From Rhodobacteraceae bacterium Alg231-04 (GTDB lineage: Bacteria > Pseudomonadota > Alphaproteobacteria > Rhodobacterales > Rhodobacteraceae), in the NCBI GenBank assembly GCA_900143635.1, contig FREY01000001.1, positions 465,324 to 529,323 on the forward strand: a DNA stretch of 64,000 nucleotides, written 5' to 3'. The position numbers and the translations under genes are program-made. Under the pieces are notes generated by a model. The model had not been told where the DNA came from. It did not search any database and worked only from the letters and a program-made list of their open reading frames with translations. Shown here piece after piece: positions 47,165-55,791 of the stretch. Position 1 is the stretch's first letter. Each line of letters opens with the position of its first letter.

Positions 47165-47860
47165 TCAGCTGTCCAGCTGACGGCTGAGGATGGTGGCGAA
47201 CTCATCCGCGAAGGCCTCGTAACCGCCGGTAATGCGGTCGCTGTCGGCGCTCAGCTTGTTGTAGAAAATCACCGCAGGGATCGCGGCAAGCAGGCCCAGC
47301 CCGGTGGCCAAAAGCGCCTCGGCAATGCCAGGCGCCACAACGGCGAGGTTGGTGTTCTGTTGCTCTGCAATCTCGATAAAGGCGTTCATGATGCCCCAGA
47401 CGGTGCCGAAAAGGCCAACAAAAGGCGCGGTCGATCCAACCGTGGCAAGGATCGGCAGGCCGCGCTGCAGGTCTTCGTTTTCCTTGGCGATGGCCACATC
47501 CATGGACCGGTCGATGCGCGCCTGTGCCCCGGCAATGAGCCCGCCATCGGTGCGGTGGCTGCGGCGCCATTCGATCATGCCCGCAGCAAAGATCTTCTGT
47601 GACGCGCCTTCGGGCTGGGCGCCGATCTGGTCAAACAGCCCATCCAGCGGCTCTCCGGACCAAAAGGCGTGATCGAACTGATCCGCCTCGCGCCGGGCCA
47701 GCCGATAGCTGATGGTTTTCTGAAAGATGATCGCCCAGGACCAGACAGAGGCCCCGATCAGCATGATCATCACGAATTTCACTGTAATGGTGGCCCGCGC
47801 GAAAAGACCCCACATGGAGAAATCAATCTCCTGCGCCAGCGCGAGAGTTTCTGCTTCCAT
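47165..47860 (-). CDS. tolQ: Tol-Pal proton channel protein TolQ
   Basis: 231 residues, MotA/TolQ/ExbB family. Three membrane helices: about 18-40, 130-152 and 170-192, with the conserved LPILATVGSTAPFVGLFGTVWG stretch in two pieces. Forms the stator with TolR. Three bases ahead of tolR. Confidence 0.97.
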   Translation of the reverse strand: MEAETLALAQEIDFSMWGLFARATITVKFVMIMLIGASVWSWAIIFQKTISYRLARREADQFDHAFWSGEPLDGLFDQIGAQPEGASQKIFAAGMIEWRRSHRTDGGLIAGAQARIDRSMDVAIAKENEDLQRGLPILATVGSTAPFVGLFGTVWGIMNAFIEIAEQQNTNLAVVAPGIAEALLATGLGLLAAIPAVIFYNKLSADSDRITGGYEAFADEFATILSRQLDS

Positions 47861-47965
47861 TTGCCTGCTCTATGCTTGTTGGCCATCTGTTGCGGCCTTA
47901 ACTGCGCTCAGGCTAGCGCGTTTCCAAGGGAAAAGCCAAGGAAACAGGCGGCGGGCCGCCAATTG

Positions 47966-48358
47966 TTACGCCAATGCGCGAATCTCTGCCGGAAGCCGGG
48001 CGGGACGCCCCGCGATTGTGATGCAAACCACGGTGACTTCGGCGCGAAACAGCGGTGTGCCATCCCGCGTGACCTCTTGTGTGAGGATCATCCGCGCCGG
48101 AGTCAGCTGTTTCAACGTGGTAGAGACCTGCAGCTCCTCGTCGAATTTTGCCGGGGCCAGATAATCTGCCTCAACCCGGCGCACCACATAGATCAATCCG
48201 GCCTCGCGCATGGCGTTCTGATCTACCCCGATGCCACGCACCCAGTCGCTGCGGGCACGTTCAATGAAACGCAGATAATTGGCATGGTAGACAATGCCGC
48301 CCATGTCGGTGTCTTCGTAATAGACCCGGACTGGGAATGTGTTGAGATTATTATTCAC
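47966..48358 (-). CDS. ybgC: Acyl-CoA thioesterase YbgC of the tol-pal operon
   Basis: 130 residues, hot-dog fold. Signature YYEDTDMGGIVYHANYL contains the catalytic Asp. I put the start at GTG 48358, which has aaggg six bases upstream; an in-frame TTG at 48376 lacks one. Family members hydrolyse short acyl-CoA or act on phospholipid-bound acyl carriers. It overlaps the end of the membrane-protein gene by 8 bp, suggesting coupling. First of the conserved tol-pal genes. Confidence 0.9.
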   Translation of the reverse strand: MNNNLNTFPVRVYYEDTDMGGIVYHANYLRFIERARSDWVRGIGVDQNAMREAGLIYVVRRVEADYLAPAKFDEELQVSTTLKQLTPARMILTQEVTRDGTPLFRAEVTVVCITIAGRPARLPAEIRALA

Positions 48359-48764
48359 CAAGAACCCTTCTCTCAAAGGCAGTCACTAAGACTAACAGTG
48401 CGGTGATGACAAATGCATTGCGCCTTCCGGCTCGCAGTTCCCAATCAGCGGCAGAAATTTCATGCCATATCGCCTGACCACTCCGCAGGCAGCAAAACGC
48501 GCCCGTCAAGGCTGCCGCTATCATGACCACCTGGTATCTCCAGGTACTGACATCCCTAGTTAGGAGAATATAGGTGATTGCAAACAGAGCAACGAGATAA
48601 AAAGTCCGCCGGAATAGCTTCATTTGCTGCACAGCAGTGTCTGTCGCCGACTTGGCCTGAGCGCTGTTGAGCTCCTGAAAGGACTGCGAAAACGCCGCCA
48701 GAACCATCCAGACAAATAGATATAAAAAAGTAATACTGCTGGTGTGCCCAATAATATCCAGCAT
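48351..48764 (-). CDS. Unrecognised polytopic membrane protein, low-GC
   Basis: 137 residues from the ATG at 48764 (gggg upstream; a TTG at 48779 is an alternative). Helices at about 11-27, 56-71, 80-97 and 118-132. The gene is visibly more AT-rich, near 50 percent GC by eye against about 60 in its neighbours, and its codon choice differs. It ends 8 bp inside ybgC. No family recognised; a recent acquisition or fast-evolving orphan is likely. Confidence 0.7.
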   Translation of the reverse strand: MLDIIGHTSSITFLYLFVWMVLAAFSQSFQELNSAQAKSATDTAVQQMKLFRRTFYLVALFAITYILLTRDVSTWRYQVVMIAAALTGAFCCLRSGQAIWHEISAADWELRAGRRNAFVITALLVLVTAFERRVLGE

Positions 48765-48871
48765 GTCACACGACCCCAATTGCCCGGAAATATGTTAAAA
48801 TGGAGCGCTTCCAATCGATCTGACCGGATCGCCATTCCCGTGGGCATAGTTTGCCCAATTGCCGCGCGCTG

Positions 48872-49495
48872 TTACCCCTGAAGCCGCGCAAACAGGCGCA
48901 GCGCATGAGAGCGGTCATTGGCCGCAACGGGCATCATTCTGTCATAAGCAGCGGCGATCACCCCGGCAATTTCGGGCCGAAGAATGGTCGCGCCGGTTTC
49001 CGGCAGGACCGCCAGCGGAGAGGTTTCAGAAAAGGCTTTGCTGCCCCACATCAACAGCACCTGCACGGCCTGGGTCAATGCGAGGGTTTCAGCAGGCATC
49101 TGCGCCATTGCACCGGTCATGCGCAGGAAGACAAACCCCGCCTGGATGCCACCGTTCTGATCAAAACGGAAGGCCCGGTACTGGCTGGCGTCAGCCGCCT
49201 TCAACTTGCCCACCAGCGGCGCGAGCTCCGGGATCATCCGGTCCAGATCCGGCACTGCCAGCAATTCGTCCCACTCCCGGAAGAAGAAGAACATCAGGTT
49301 GGCCCCCAGTTCAGGGTCCGTCTCAGCCATCTGATGACCAGCGAGCGTCACCACCGCCTCAACCGCGCCCTTGATGGTCTCCAGCGTGGCATCCTCGACG
49401 CCAAAGACGACAGGCACGATCGGCCGCCCCCAGCGCGCAAACGCATAAGAGCCGTCATTACGGGTGAACAGGGCTTCGATCTGCTCCGGGGTCAT
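48872..49495 (-). CDS. Conserved hypothetical protein, 207 aa
   Basis: No signal peptide or membrane segment. Mixed alpha/beta composition with MFFFFREWDELLAVPDLDRM and FDQNGGIQAGFVFLRM as the most distinctive parts. Codon use is like the neighbouring core genes. Proteins of this length and start (MTPEQIEALF) occur upstream of tol-pal in related bacteria as I recall, but I do not know a function. Confidence 0.72.
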   Translation of the reverse strand: MTPEQIEALFTRNDGSYAFARWGRPIVPVVFGVEDATLETIKGAVEAVVTLAGHQMAETDPELGANLMFFFFREWDELLAVPDLDRMIPELAPLVGKLKAADASQYRAFRFDQNGGIQAGFVFLRMTGAMAQMPAETLALTQAVQVLLMWGSKAFSETSPLAVLPETGATILRPEIAGVIAAAYDRMMPVAANDRSHALRLFARLQG

Positions 49496-49675
49496 TACAA
49501 CGTCCTTTTTTGTCTGCAGGCTCTATGCCGCGCCGCGCGCAATGGGGCAAGGGGGGGCTCCCGCCCCTTCAACCCGCCTGACCGGCGTTTTCGCGGTTGG
49601 GCCAGGCAGATTGCCTTTGGCAATCTGCGGCCTCCGGCGGGCGTATTTTCCGGTAGATGAAATATGGGACCCTGT

Positions 49676-49790
49676 GCGCCGCGCAGCGGCGCCCGGCCCA
49701 AGGCCGCGATTGGCACCGGCGCAGCCGGGGCACAAGCGGGGCGGGAGAGCCCCCCGCCCGATCCCGGACCGATACGTCGCTGGCTTTTGG
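49676..49790. repeat. Dispersed intergenic element, copy A
   Basis: Begins gcgccgcgcagcggcgccc and continues with cggcccaa, cagccgggg, cacaa and ggcgggag blocks. The first 26 bases match copy B at 62282 with one insertion, and the later blocks match in order. Both copies have internal dyad symmetry. Confidence 0.6.
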
Positions 49791-49805
49791 ACATCTGAGC
49801 AAATG

Positions 49806-49833
49806 AAAACGCCGGGCCTTTCGGGCCCGGCGT
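49806..49833 (-). terminator. Terminator of ETF-ubiquinone oxidoreductase
   Basis: Perfect 10-bp stem acgccgggcc (49809-49818) / ggcccggcgt (49824-49833), loop tttcg. On the minus strand TTT follows, then CATTT. Lies 23 bp past the gene's stop. Confidence 0.85.
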
Positions 49834-49856
49834 GTCCTGAACAATCGCGTGTGCGA

Positions 49857-51506
49857 TTACATGTTCGGGTAGTTCGGCCCGTCACCACCCTGCGGCGTTG
49901 CCCAGGTGATGTTCTGGCTCGGGTCCTTGATATCGCAGGTTTTACAGTGCACGCAGTTCTGGAAGTTCACCACAAACTCCGGCTTGCCGTCGTTTTCGAC
50001 AATCTCGTAAACACCCGCCGGGCAGTAGCGCTGCGCGGGCTCGTCGAATTTTGCGAGGTTCACATTAACCGGCACATCGGCGTTGGCCAGCTGCAGGTGG
50101 CAGGGCTGGCTTTCCTCGTGGTTGGTCATTGCAAAAGACACGTTAGTCAGCCGGTCAAACGACAGCGTGCCATCGGGCTTGGGATAGTCGATCTTCTTGT
50201 GCTTTGAGGCTTCCTCGGTCGCCTCGGCGTCGTTTTTACCGTGACCGACCGTGCCAAAGAAAGAGAAGCCCAGCAGCGTGTTGGTCCACATGTCCAGTCC
50301 GCCCAGCATCAAGGACGCGGTGAGGCCGTATTTGGACCACAGCGGTTTGACGTTGCGGACCTTTTTCAGATCCGAGCCAATGGCGCCGTCGCGCACATCT
50401 GCCTCATAAGCGGACAGCTCATCACCCGACCGCTCAGCCTTGATGGCGTCAAAGGCGGCCTCAGCGGCGGCCTTGCCGGACAGCATCGCGTTGTGGTTGC
50501 CCTTGATGCGCGGCACGTTGACCATGCCCACCGAACAGCCCAGAAGCGCCACGCCGGGCGCGACCATCTTGGGCATAGACTGATAGCCACCTTCCGAAAT
50601 CGCCCGCGCGCCGTAAGCCACGCGTTTGCCGCCTTTCAGCAGCTCGGCAACCATCGGGTGGTGCTTGAAGCGCTGGAATTCCATGTAGGGAAACACATGC
50701 GGGTTCTTATAGTTCAGGTGCACCACAAAGCCGACATAGACCTGATTGTTGTCCAGGTGATAGATGAACGACCCACCGCCCGCATTAGAGCCCAGCGGCC
50801 AGCCCATGGTGTGGGTGACCGAACCTTCGTTGTGCTTGGCGGGATCAATCTCCCAGATCTCTTTCATGCCAACGCCGAATTTCTGCGGCTCTTTTCCGGC
50901 CTGCAGGTCGTATTTGGCGATCACTTCCTTGGCCAGCGAGCCGCGCACACCTTCGCCGAGGAAGACGTATTTGCCGTGCAGCTCCATGCCCGGCTCATAA
51001 GACGGGCCGGGGGTGCCGTCGGCGTTCTTGCCGAACTCACCGGCAACCACGCCTTTGACTTCGTCGTTGTCACCAAACACCAGTTCGGAACAGGCCATGC
51101 CCGGAAAGATCTCGACGCCCAGCTCTTCGGCCTGCTCTGCCATCCAGCGGCAGACGTTGCCCATGGAGACGATGTAGTTGCCGTGGTTGTTCATCAGCGG
51201 CGGCATCGGCGCGTTGGGGATGCGGATCCCGCCTGCTTCGCCCAGCATATAGAATTTGTCTTCCTTGACCGGCACGTTCAGCGGCGCGCCTTTGTCTTTC
51301 CAGTCAGGAATGACAGCGTCCAGCCCGCAGGGGTCCAGAACCGCGCCGGACAGGATATGCGCGCCCACTTCAGAGCCCTTTTCCAGCACCACAACCTCGA
51401 GATCGGAATCGAGCTGTTTCAGGCGGATCGCTGCGGAAAGACCAGCGGGACCCGCGCCCACGATCACCACATCATATTCCATCGTTTCGCGTTCAATCTC
51501 GGCCAT
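49857..51506 (-). CDS. etfD: Electron transfer flavoprotein-ubiquinone oxidoreductase
   Basis: 549 residues, single-chain enzyme passing electrons from ETF to ubiquinone in the inner membrane, needed for fatty-acid, amino-acid and choline-type dehydrogenase oxidation. FAD motif GAGPAG at 17-22; C-terminal 4Fe-4S ligands in YCPAGVYE and NCVHCKTCDIKDP. No etfAB here, so ETF itself is encoded elsewhere. Divergence from the upstream soxR region is not seen; both read on the minus strand with 204 bp between them. Confidence 0.97.
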   Translation of the reverse strand: MAEIERETMEYDVVIVGAGPAGLSAAIRLKQLDSDLEVVVLEKGSEVGAHILSGAVLDPCGLDAVIPDWKDKGAPLNVPVKEDKFYMLGEAGGIRIPNAPMPPLMNNHGNYIVSMGNVCRWMAEQAEELGVEIFPGMACSELVFGDNDEVKGVVAGEFGKNADGTPGPSYEPGMELHGKYVFLGEGVRGSLAKEVIAKYDLQAGKEPQKFGVGMKEIWEIDPAKHNEGSVTHTMGWPLGSNAGGGSFIYHLDNNQVYVGFVVHLNYKNPHVFPYMEFQRFKHHPMVAELLKGGKRVAYGARAISEGGYQSMPKMVAPGVALLGCSVGMVNVPRIKGNHNAMLSGKAAAEAAFDAIKAERSGDELSAYEADVRDGAIGSDLKKVRNVKPLWSKYGLTASLMLGGLDMWTNTLLGFSFFGTVGHGKNDAEATEEASKHKKIDYPKPDGTLSFDRLTNVSFAMTNHEESQPCHLQLANADVPVNVNLAKFDEPAQRYCPAGVYEIVENDGKPEFVVNFQNCVHCKTCDIKDPSQNITWATPQGGDGPNYPNM

Positions 51507-51710
51507 CTGGCGGCGCTCCTTGGCTAACTTGTCGCTACTGGCCCCTCTGGGCGCAATTTTCTTTCGCAGGTGATTAGCGTCTGCCTGCCCATCAGGTCAA
51601 TGCAAACACGGCGTCACAGTCTGCCCTAATACACATTTGCCGCATGCATCCAAACGCTCATTTGCGCCATTACAGGTGCATTTTTTGACGAAGCCGCGAC
51701 TTGGTTTTGC

Positions 51711-52172
51711 CTAATCGACGGTTTCGGGGCTGTCGCCCAACAGGTAACGCGGCCCCTGCCCTTTGCCCGCGGCGCGATCATCAGGGTTATAAAGCTTGCA
51801 GGCATCCAGCGACAAACACCCGCAGCCGATACAGCCGTCCAGCTTGTCGCGCATCGCAGTGAGCGTGGCGATTCGGGCATCCAGATGGGCCCGGAACCCT
51901 TCGGACAGTTCGGCCCAGTCCTGTTTCGTTGGGGTGCGCCCGCCGGGCAGGTCCTTCAGAAAACCGCAGATCTCGGGCAGGGAGAAGCCAAATTTCTGCG
52001 CGATCATGATGAAGCTCAGCCGCCGGATATCGGCCTTCATGAACCGCCGCTGCCCGCCTGCGTTGCGCCAGGGCTCCAGCAGGCCCTGTGCCTCGTAGTA
52101 ACGGATTGCCGACACCGCAAGACCGGTGCGGTCTGCCAGAAAACCGATGGAAACGCCTGCCGCTCGCGCCAT
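51711..52172 (-). CDS. soxR: Redox-sensitive transcriptional activator SoxR
   Basis: 153 residues, MerR family. N-terminal winged helix (VSIGFLADRTGLAVSAIRYY), dimer helix and 2Fe-2S site with Cys114, Cys117, Cys119 and Cys125 in CIGCGCLSLDAC. Activated by oxidation of the cluster by redox-cycling compounds. Divergent from a VOC protein; the shared 94 bp contains a SoxR-type promoter. No soxS is expected outside enterics, so it should control targets directly. Confidence 0.96.
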   Translation of the reverse strand: MARAAGVSIGFLADRTGLAVSAIRYYEAQGLLEPWRNAGGQRRFMKADIRRLSFIMIAQKFGFSLPEICGFLKDLPGGRTPTKQDWAELSEGFRAHLDARIATLTAMRDKLDGCIGCGCLSLDACKLYNPDDRAAGKGQGPRYLLGDSPETVD

Positions 52173-52193
52173 GAAACACCTCGCAAAAATATC

Positions 52194-52224
52194 TTGACCT
52201 AAAGTTAGGTTTAGAAATTACCGT
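52194..52224 (+). promoter_or_regulatory. SoxR-type promoter of the VOC gene
   Basis: A -35 TTGACC (52194-52199) is followed by exactly 19 bp and a weak -10 TACCGT (52219-52224). The 19-bp spacer and the dyad ACCTAA-ag-TTAGGT (52197-52210) are both hallmarks of MerR/SoxR control. It ends 42 bp upstream of the VOC ATG. Confidence 0.7.
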
Positions 52225-52266
52225 AAGGCGACTCAAGTCAAAAACACTGAAATACAGGAGATAGAT

Positions 52267-52650
52267 ATGAAGAGTGCACGCCTTGAACACACCAATTTCA
52301 CCGTCACCAACCCCGACGCCACCGCTGCTTGGATGGAGGAGGTCTTTGGCTGGCATATCCGCTGGGCCGGGGATTCCATTTATGACGGCCGCTCTGTGCA
52401 CGTCGGCACCGATGACCAGTATGTCGCGCTCTACGCGCCTGCCATCCCGCTCGAGCCCAAAATACGCAGCTATGACATCATCGGCGGGCTCAATCATATG
52501 GCCGTTGTGGTCGAGGATATCGCCGCAACAGAAGCGGCGGTGAAACGCGCAGGCTTCACTCCACATAAGCATGCAGATTACGAACCTGGCCTGCGGTTCT
52601 ACTTCGATGATGGCGATGGCATCGAGTTTGAGGTGGTGCAATATGATTGA
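52267..52650 (+). CDS. VOC-family protein (glyoxalase/dioxygenase fold)
   Basis: 127 residues. Two beta-alpha-beta-beta-beta VOC modules: LEHTNFTVTNPDATAAWM and LNHMAVVVEDIAATEAAV, ending GDGIEFEVVQYD. Candidate metal ligands are His8, His near 78 and Glu123. Controlled, by position and promoter, by SoxR, so it may detoxify a redox-active or electrophilic compound, or bind an antibiotic. Substrate unknown. Confidence 0.85.
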   Translation: MKSARLEHTNFTVTNPDATAAWMEEVFGWHIRWAGDSIYDGRSVHVGTDDQYVALYAPAIPLEPKIRSYDIIGGLNHMAVVVEDIAATEAAVKRAGFTPHKHADYEPGLRFYFDDGDGIEFEVVQYD

Positions 52651-52820
52651 TCTATTATGGCAGCTGCCGCTTCGAAGCGGGGTGAAACAGCGTGAAAACC
52701 GGCAAGGAGCCACGCGAATCTGGGTTTTTCTGCGCGGCTGACGGGAATTCGCGACCCACAAGCCCTGCCCCCACTTGAATTCAGGTGCCGGATTGGGTCA
52801 GGTAATTGCCAACACCAGTT

Positions 52821-52851
52821 TCCGCCCCGCTGCATCCCGCGGCGGGGCGGA
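52821..52851. terminator. GC-rich hairpin upstream of greA
   Basis: 10-bp stem tccgccccgc (52821-52830) / gcggggcgga (52842-52851), 11-nt loop, then ggtttt on the plus strand. Lies 170 bp after the VOC gene and 60 bp ahead of greA. Probably ends the VOC transcript; may also attenuate greA. Confidence 0.55.
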
Positions 52852-52910
52852 GGTTTTGGTATCATCTGAAACGCCGAGATTACGGCACCAAGGACAGCTG
52901 AACCGCACCT

Positions 52911-53381
52911 ATGGAAAAGATCCCGATGACCCCGACTGGTTTCGCAGCACTTGAGGCGGAACTGAAAAACCTGAAGTCCGTGGAACGCCCGGCCATCATT
53001 CAGGCCATTGCCGAAGCCCGTGAGCTCGGGGATCTGTCGGAAAATGCCGAATATCATTCGGCGCGCGAAAAACAGTCCTTCATCGAAGGCCGCGTGAAAG
53101 AGCTGGAAGGCATCATCGGTCTGGCCGATGTGATCAACCCGGCGACCCTGTCGGGCACCATCAAATTCGGCGCCAAAGTGACCTTGGTGGACGAAGACAC
53201 CGATGAAGAGAAATCCTGGCAGATCGTTGGCGAACACGAAGCCAATATCGAAAACGGCCTGCTGAACATCAAATCGCCCATCGCCCGCGCCCTGATCGGC
53301 AAGGAAGAAGGCGACAGCGTCGAAGTCCGCACACCGGGCGGCCAGCGCCACTATGAGATCCTGAATATCACCTTTTCCTGA
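52911..53381 (+). CDS. greA: Transcription elongation factor GreA
   Basis: 156 residues, normal GreA length. N-terminal coiled coil with the catalytic loop acidic residues in [17 protein letters not shown] and a C-terminal FKBP-like domain ending [10 protein letters not shown]. Rescues backtracked RNA polymerase. Followed by a hairpin ccgggg/ccccgg at 53392-53408 without a T-run. Confidence 0.97.
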   Translation: MEKIPMTPTGFAALEAELKNLKSVERPAIIQAIAEARELGDLSENAEYHSAREKQSFIEGRVKELEGIIGLADVINPATLSGTIKFGAKVTLVDEDTDEEKSWQIVGEHEANIENGLLNIKSPIARALIGKEEGDSVEVRTPGGQRHYEILNITFS

Positions 53382-53435
53382 CGTTCCGGCACCGGGGTTC
53401 AACCCCGGATTGCCCCCATCCGCCGCGAGCCCGTC

Positions 53436-54467
53436 ATGACCGGACAAGAGACCGAAACCAGCACCAAAGCGACCCCGCTCTCCTCTATGCAGAGCCGGTC
53501 GCAGCTCGGCGCGTTTGGCGCGATCGAGATTATTGCGCTGGCGCTGAGTGCACTGTGGCTGCTGGGGGCGCTTGGGGCCTATATGCTGACCCCAAAAGAG
53601 ACACCAACGGCCGACTCGCTGCTGCAACTGATGGCGATGCTGGCAGTGGCAATGCCGCTGGCGCTGATCTGGGTTGCGGCGACGGCGGCGCGGGCCGGCA
53701 AGGCCATGCGCGATGAAAGCCAGCAGATGCAGGCCGCCATCGACGGGCTGCGCGCGGCCTATCTGTCGCAGCAGCAGAATGCTTCGGTGGGCTCCGAACC
53801 CTCGGTCAGCCGCCGGCTGGACGAGATCGCCGCCGCGGCGCGCAAGACGGAAAGCGTGCTGGCAACCTTTCAGACCGCCCGTCAGGAAAGCGCGCGTGCC
53901 GTGCTGCCCGATGCGCCGCTTGAGGCCCCCGTCGCTACAGCTGATCCCGGTCAGGGTTCCCTGCAACTGGGCGCTCCCGAGGCCGGACAGACCGCACCGC
54001 TGGAGATCAGTGATTTCATTCGCGCGCTGAACTTCCCGGAAACCGCCGATGATCAGGACGGATTTGCCGCATTGCGCCGGGCGCTGCAGAACCGCAAATC
54101 CGCGCAGGTCGTGCAGGCGGCACAGGATGTGCTGACGCTGCTCAGTCAGGAAGGCATCTATATGGATGACCTGCGGCCCGACATGGCACTGCCGGAGGTC
54201 TGGCGTGAATTTGCCCAAGGCGTTCGCGGCCGCGCCGTTGCCCCACTGGGCGGCGTGCGGGACCGGTCATCACTGGCGCTGACGTCGGCGCGGATGAAGC
54301 AGGATCCGATCTTTCGCGATGCAGCGCATCATTTCCTGCGCCGGTTTGACCAGATGTTTGCCGAGTTCGAACGCGAGGCCTCGGACAGCGATATAACCGC
54401 GCTCAGCGACACGCGTACCGCGCGCGCCTTTATGCTGCTGGGCCGTGTGGCAGGCACCTTTGATTGA
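53436..54467 (+). CDS. Conserved membrane protein of unknown function, 343 aa
   Basis: Two membrane helices at about 27-50 and 64-83, then a long cytoplasmic part: a coiled-coil region about 90-145 (RDESQQMQAAIDGLRAAYLSQQQN; EIAAAARKTESVLATFQTARQE), a Pro/Ala-rich linker and a folded C-terminal domain (FIRALNFPETADDQDGF through RAFMLLGRVAGTFD). Genes like this occur in other Rhodobacteraceae beside greA as I recall; no function is known to me. Start ATG 53436 is 54 bp after greA. Confidence 0.78.
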   Translation: MTGQETETSTKATPLSSMQSRSQLGAFGAIEIIALALSALWLLGALGAYMLTPKETPTADSLLQLMAMLAVAMPLALIWVAATAARAGKAMRDESQQMQAAIDGLRAAYLSQQQNASVGSEPSVSRRLDEIAAAARKTESVLATFQTARQESARAVLPDAPLEAPVATADPGQGSLQLGAPEAGQTAPLEISDFIRALNFPETADDQDGFAALRRALQNRKSAQVVQAAQDVLTLLSQEGIYMDDLRPDMALPEVWREFAQGVRGRAVAPLGGVRDRSSLALTSARMKQDPIFRDAAHHFLRRFDQMFAEFEREASDSDITALSDTRTARAFMLLGRVAGTFD

Positions 54468-54469
54468 AC

Positions 54470-54505
54470 GCGCCCCTGACGGGGCGCAGTACGGCGCGCT
54501 TTTTT
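54470..54505 (+). terminator. Terminator after the membrane-protein gene
   Basis: Stem gcgcccc (54470-54476) / ggggcgc (54481-54487) around tgac, then a 12-nt spacer and TTTTTT. An alternative stem cgcgcc/ggcgcg (54469-54474, 54493-54498) would put the T-run directly after it. Convergent with moeA. Confidence 0.6.
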
Positions 54506-54537
54506 GAACAGAAGAAACAGGGCCGCCTGTTGCGGCG

Positions 54538-55791
54538 CTACAACGCGAAGCTGCCGTAGGGGATAAACCGGACCGGGCTGCCGGGTTCGACCTGTTGTGC
54601 CCCGTCGCCAAGTTCCACCAGCCCCTCGGCCCAGCTGAGCCCGCTGATCCGGCCTGAACCTTCTGAGGCAAAAACCTCGGCCCGGCCATCGCGGATGCGC
54701 GCACGCAAATACTCGCGGCGGCCCGGTTTCTTGGACTTGGAAAACGCCGCCGGAACATCAAATCCCGTTGGTTGGTGCCAGCCCGCCCCGGCCAGAAGCC
54801 CCATCGCAGGGCGCGCAAAAACCAATGTGCAGACCAAGGCGGCCACCGGGTTGCCCGGCAGGCCAAAAACCGGCGTGCCATCCCACATGCCCAGCGCCAG
54901 CGGACGGCCCGGCTTCAGGGCCATGCGCCACTGCTGCATCGCACCTGCCTCGCGCAAGAGGGCCGAGACATGGTCTTCGTCCCCCGCCGAGGCACCGCCC
55001 GAGGTCAGGATGACATCAGCCGCAGCCGCGCCGCGATCCAGCTGCGCGCGCAATTGCGCGCGATCATCGCCGGTCGGACCCAGGTCCAGCGCCTCAAACC
55101 CCCATTGCCGCATCAGCGCCAACAACATCGGCCGGTTGGCGTCATAGATCTGGCCCGGCCGGGCCTCGGCGCCGGGTTCGACCAATTCATCACCGGTAGA
55201 GACAACCGCCACCCGCAGGCGTTTGCGCAGGTGGACGCGGTCGACGCCAACCGCCGAGACCAGTGCCAGATCTGCCGGTGTCAGCACCCGGCCCGCCGTC
55301 AGGGCCACGGCCCCGGCAATCACATCTTCGCCCGCCGTGCGGGCATTTGCGCCCTGTTTCAGCGGCCCATTAAAGGCAATCTTCCCATCGGCGGTGTTCA
55401 CATCCTCTTCGAGGATCACCGTGTCCACACCGTCCGGGATCGCCGCGCCGGTGAGGATGCGAATGGCCTGTCCTGCGGGCACCATGCCTTCATAAGGCAC
55501 GCCGGCCGCAGCGCGACCTTCCACAAGGGGCATCACATTCGGGCCCTCAGGGATCGGTCCGGCAAAGCCATAGCCATCCACGGCGGAATTGGCCTGAGGC
55601 GGGTTGGACCGCAAAGCAATAACATCCGCCGCAAGCACCCGCCCGACGGCTTCCTGCAGGGGCAGATCCTCACTTGCAGTCACCGGTCTCAGCCGGTCTT
55701 TCAGCAGTGTCAGCGCCGCGTCAACCGGGGTCCAGTTGACCCCCGGCGGCAGGGCAAAGCAGTCGTTACGCAGTGGCGGCGGGGTGATCAT
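54538..55791 (-). CDS. moeA: Molybdopterin molybdenumtransferase MoeA
   Basis: 417 residues. Inserts molybdate into molybdopterin-AMP. STGDELVEPG and TSGGASAGDEDHV are the core motifs; C-terminal domain IV from about 345. Last gene of the fdhD-mobA-mobB-moeA chain; overlaps mobB by 4 bp. Confidence 0.95.
   Translation of the reverse strand: MITPPPLRNDCFALPPGVNWTPVDAALTLLKDRLRPVTASEDLPLQEAVGRVLAADVIALRSNPPQANSAVDGYGFAGPIPEGPNVMPLVEGRAAAGVPYEGMVPAGQAIRILTGAAIPDGVDTVILEEDVNTADGKIAFNGPLKQGANARTAGEDVIAGAVALTAGRVLTPADLALVSAVGVDRVHLRKRLRVAVVSTGDELVEPGAEARPGQIYDANRPMLLALMRQWGFEALDLGPTGDDRAQLRAQLDRGAAAADVILTSGGASAGDEDHVSALLREAGAMQQWRMALKPGRPLALGMWDGTPVFGLPGNPVAALVCTLVFARPAMGLLAGAGWHQPTGFDVPAAFSKSKKPGRREYLRARIRDGRAEVFASEGSGRISGLSWAEGLVELGDGAQQVEPGSPVRFIPYGSFAL

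Larger units (their letters stand above)
49496..49856. other. Intergenic region rich in inverted repeats
   Basis: 361 bp without a gene between the hypothetical protein and the ETF-QO gene. It holds a strong hairpin at 49606-49628 (arms gcagattgcc and ggcaatctgc, loop ttt), a cctccggcgggcgtatttt stretch near 49630, the dispersed element at 49676 and the ETF-QO terminator. G-rich runs (gggggggct) occur near 49551. Confidence 0.55.

Noticed and set aside
50241-51527. 428-codon open frame antisense to the ETF-ubiquinone oxidoreductase gene
   Set aside because: Translation has no domain, and the sense frame is unambiguous.
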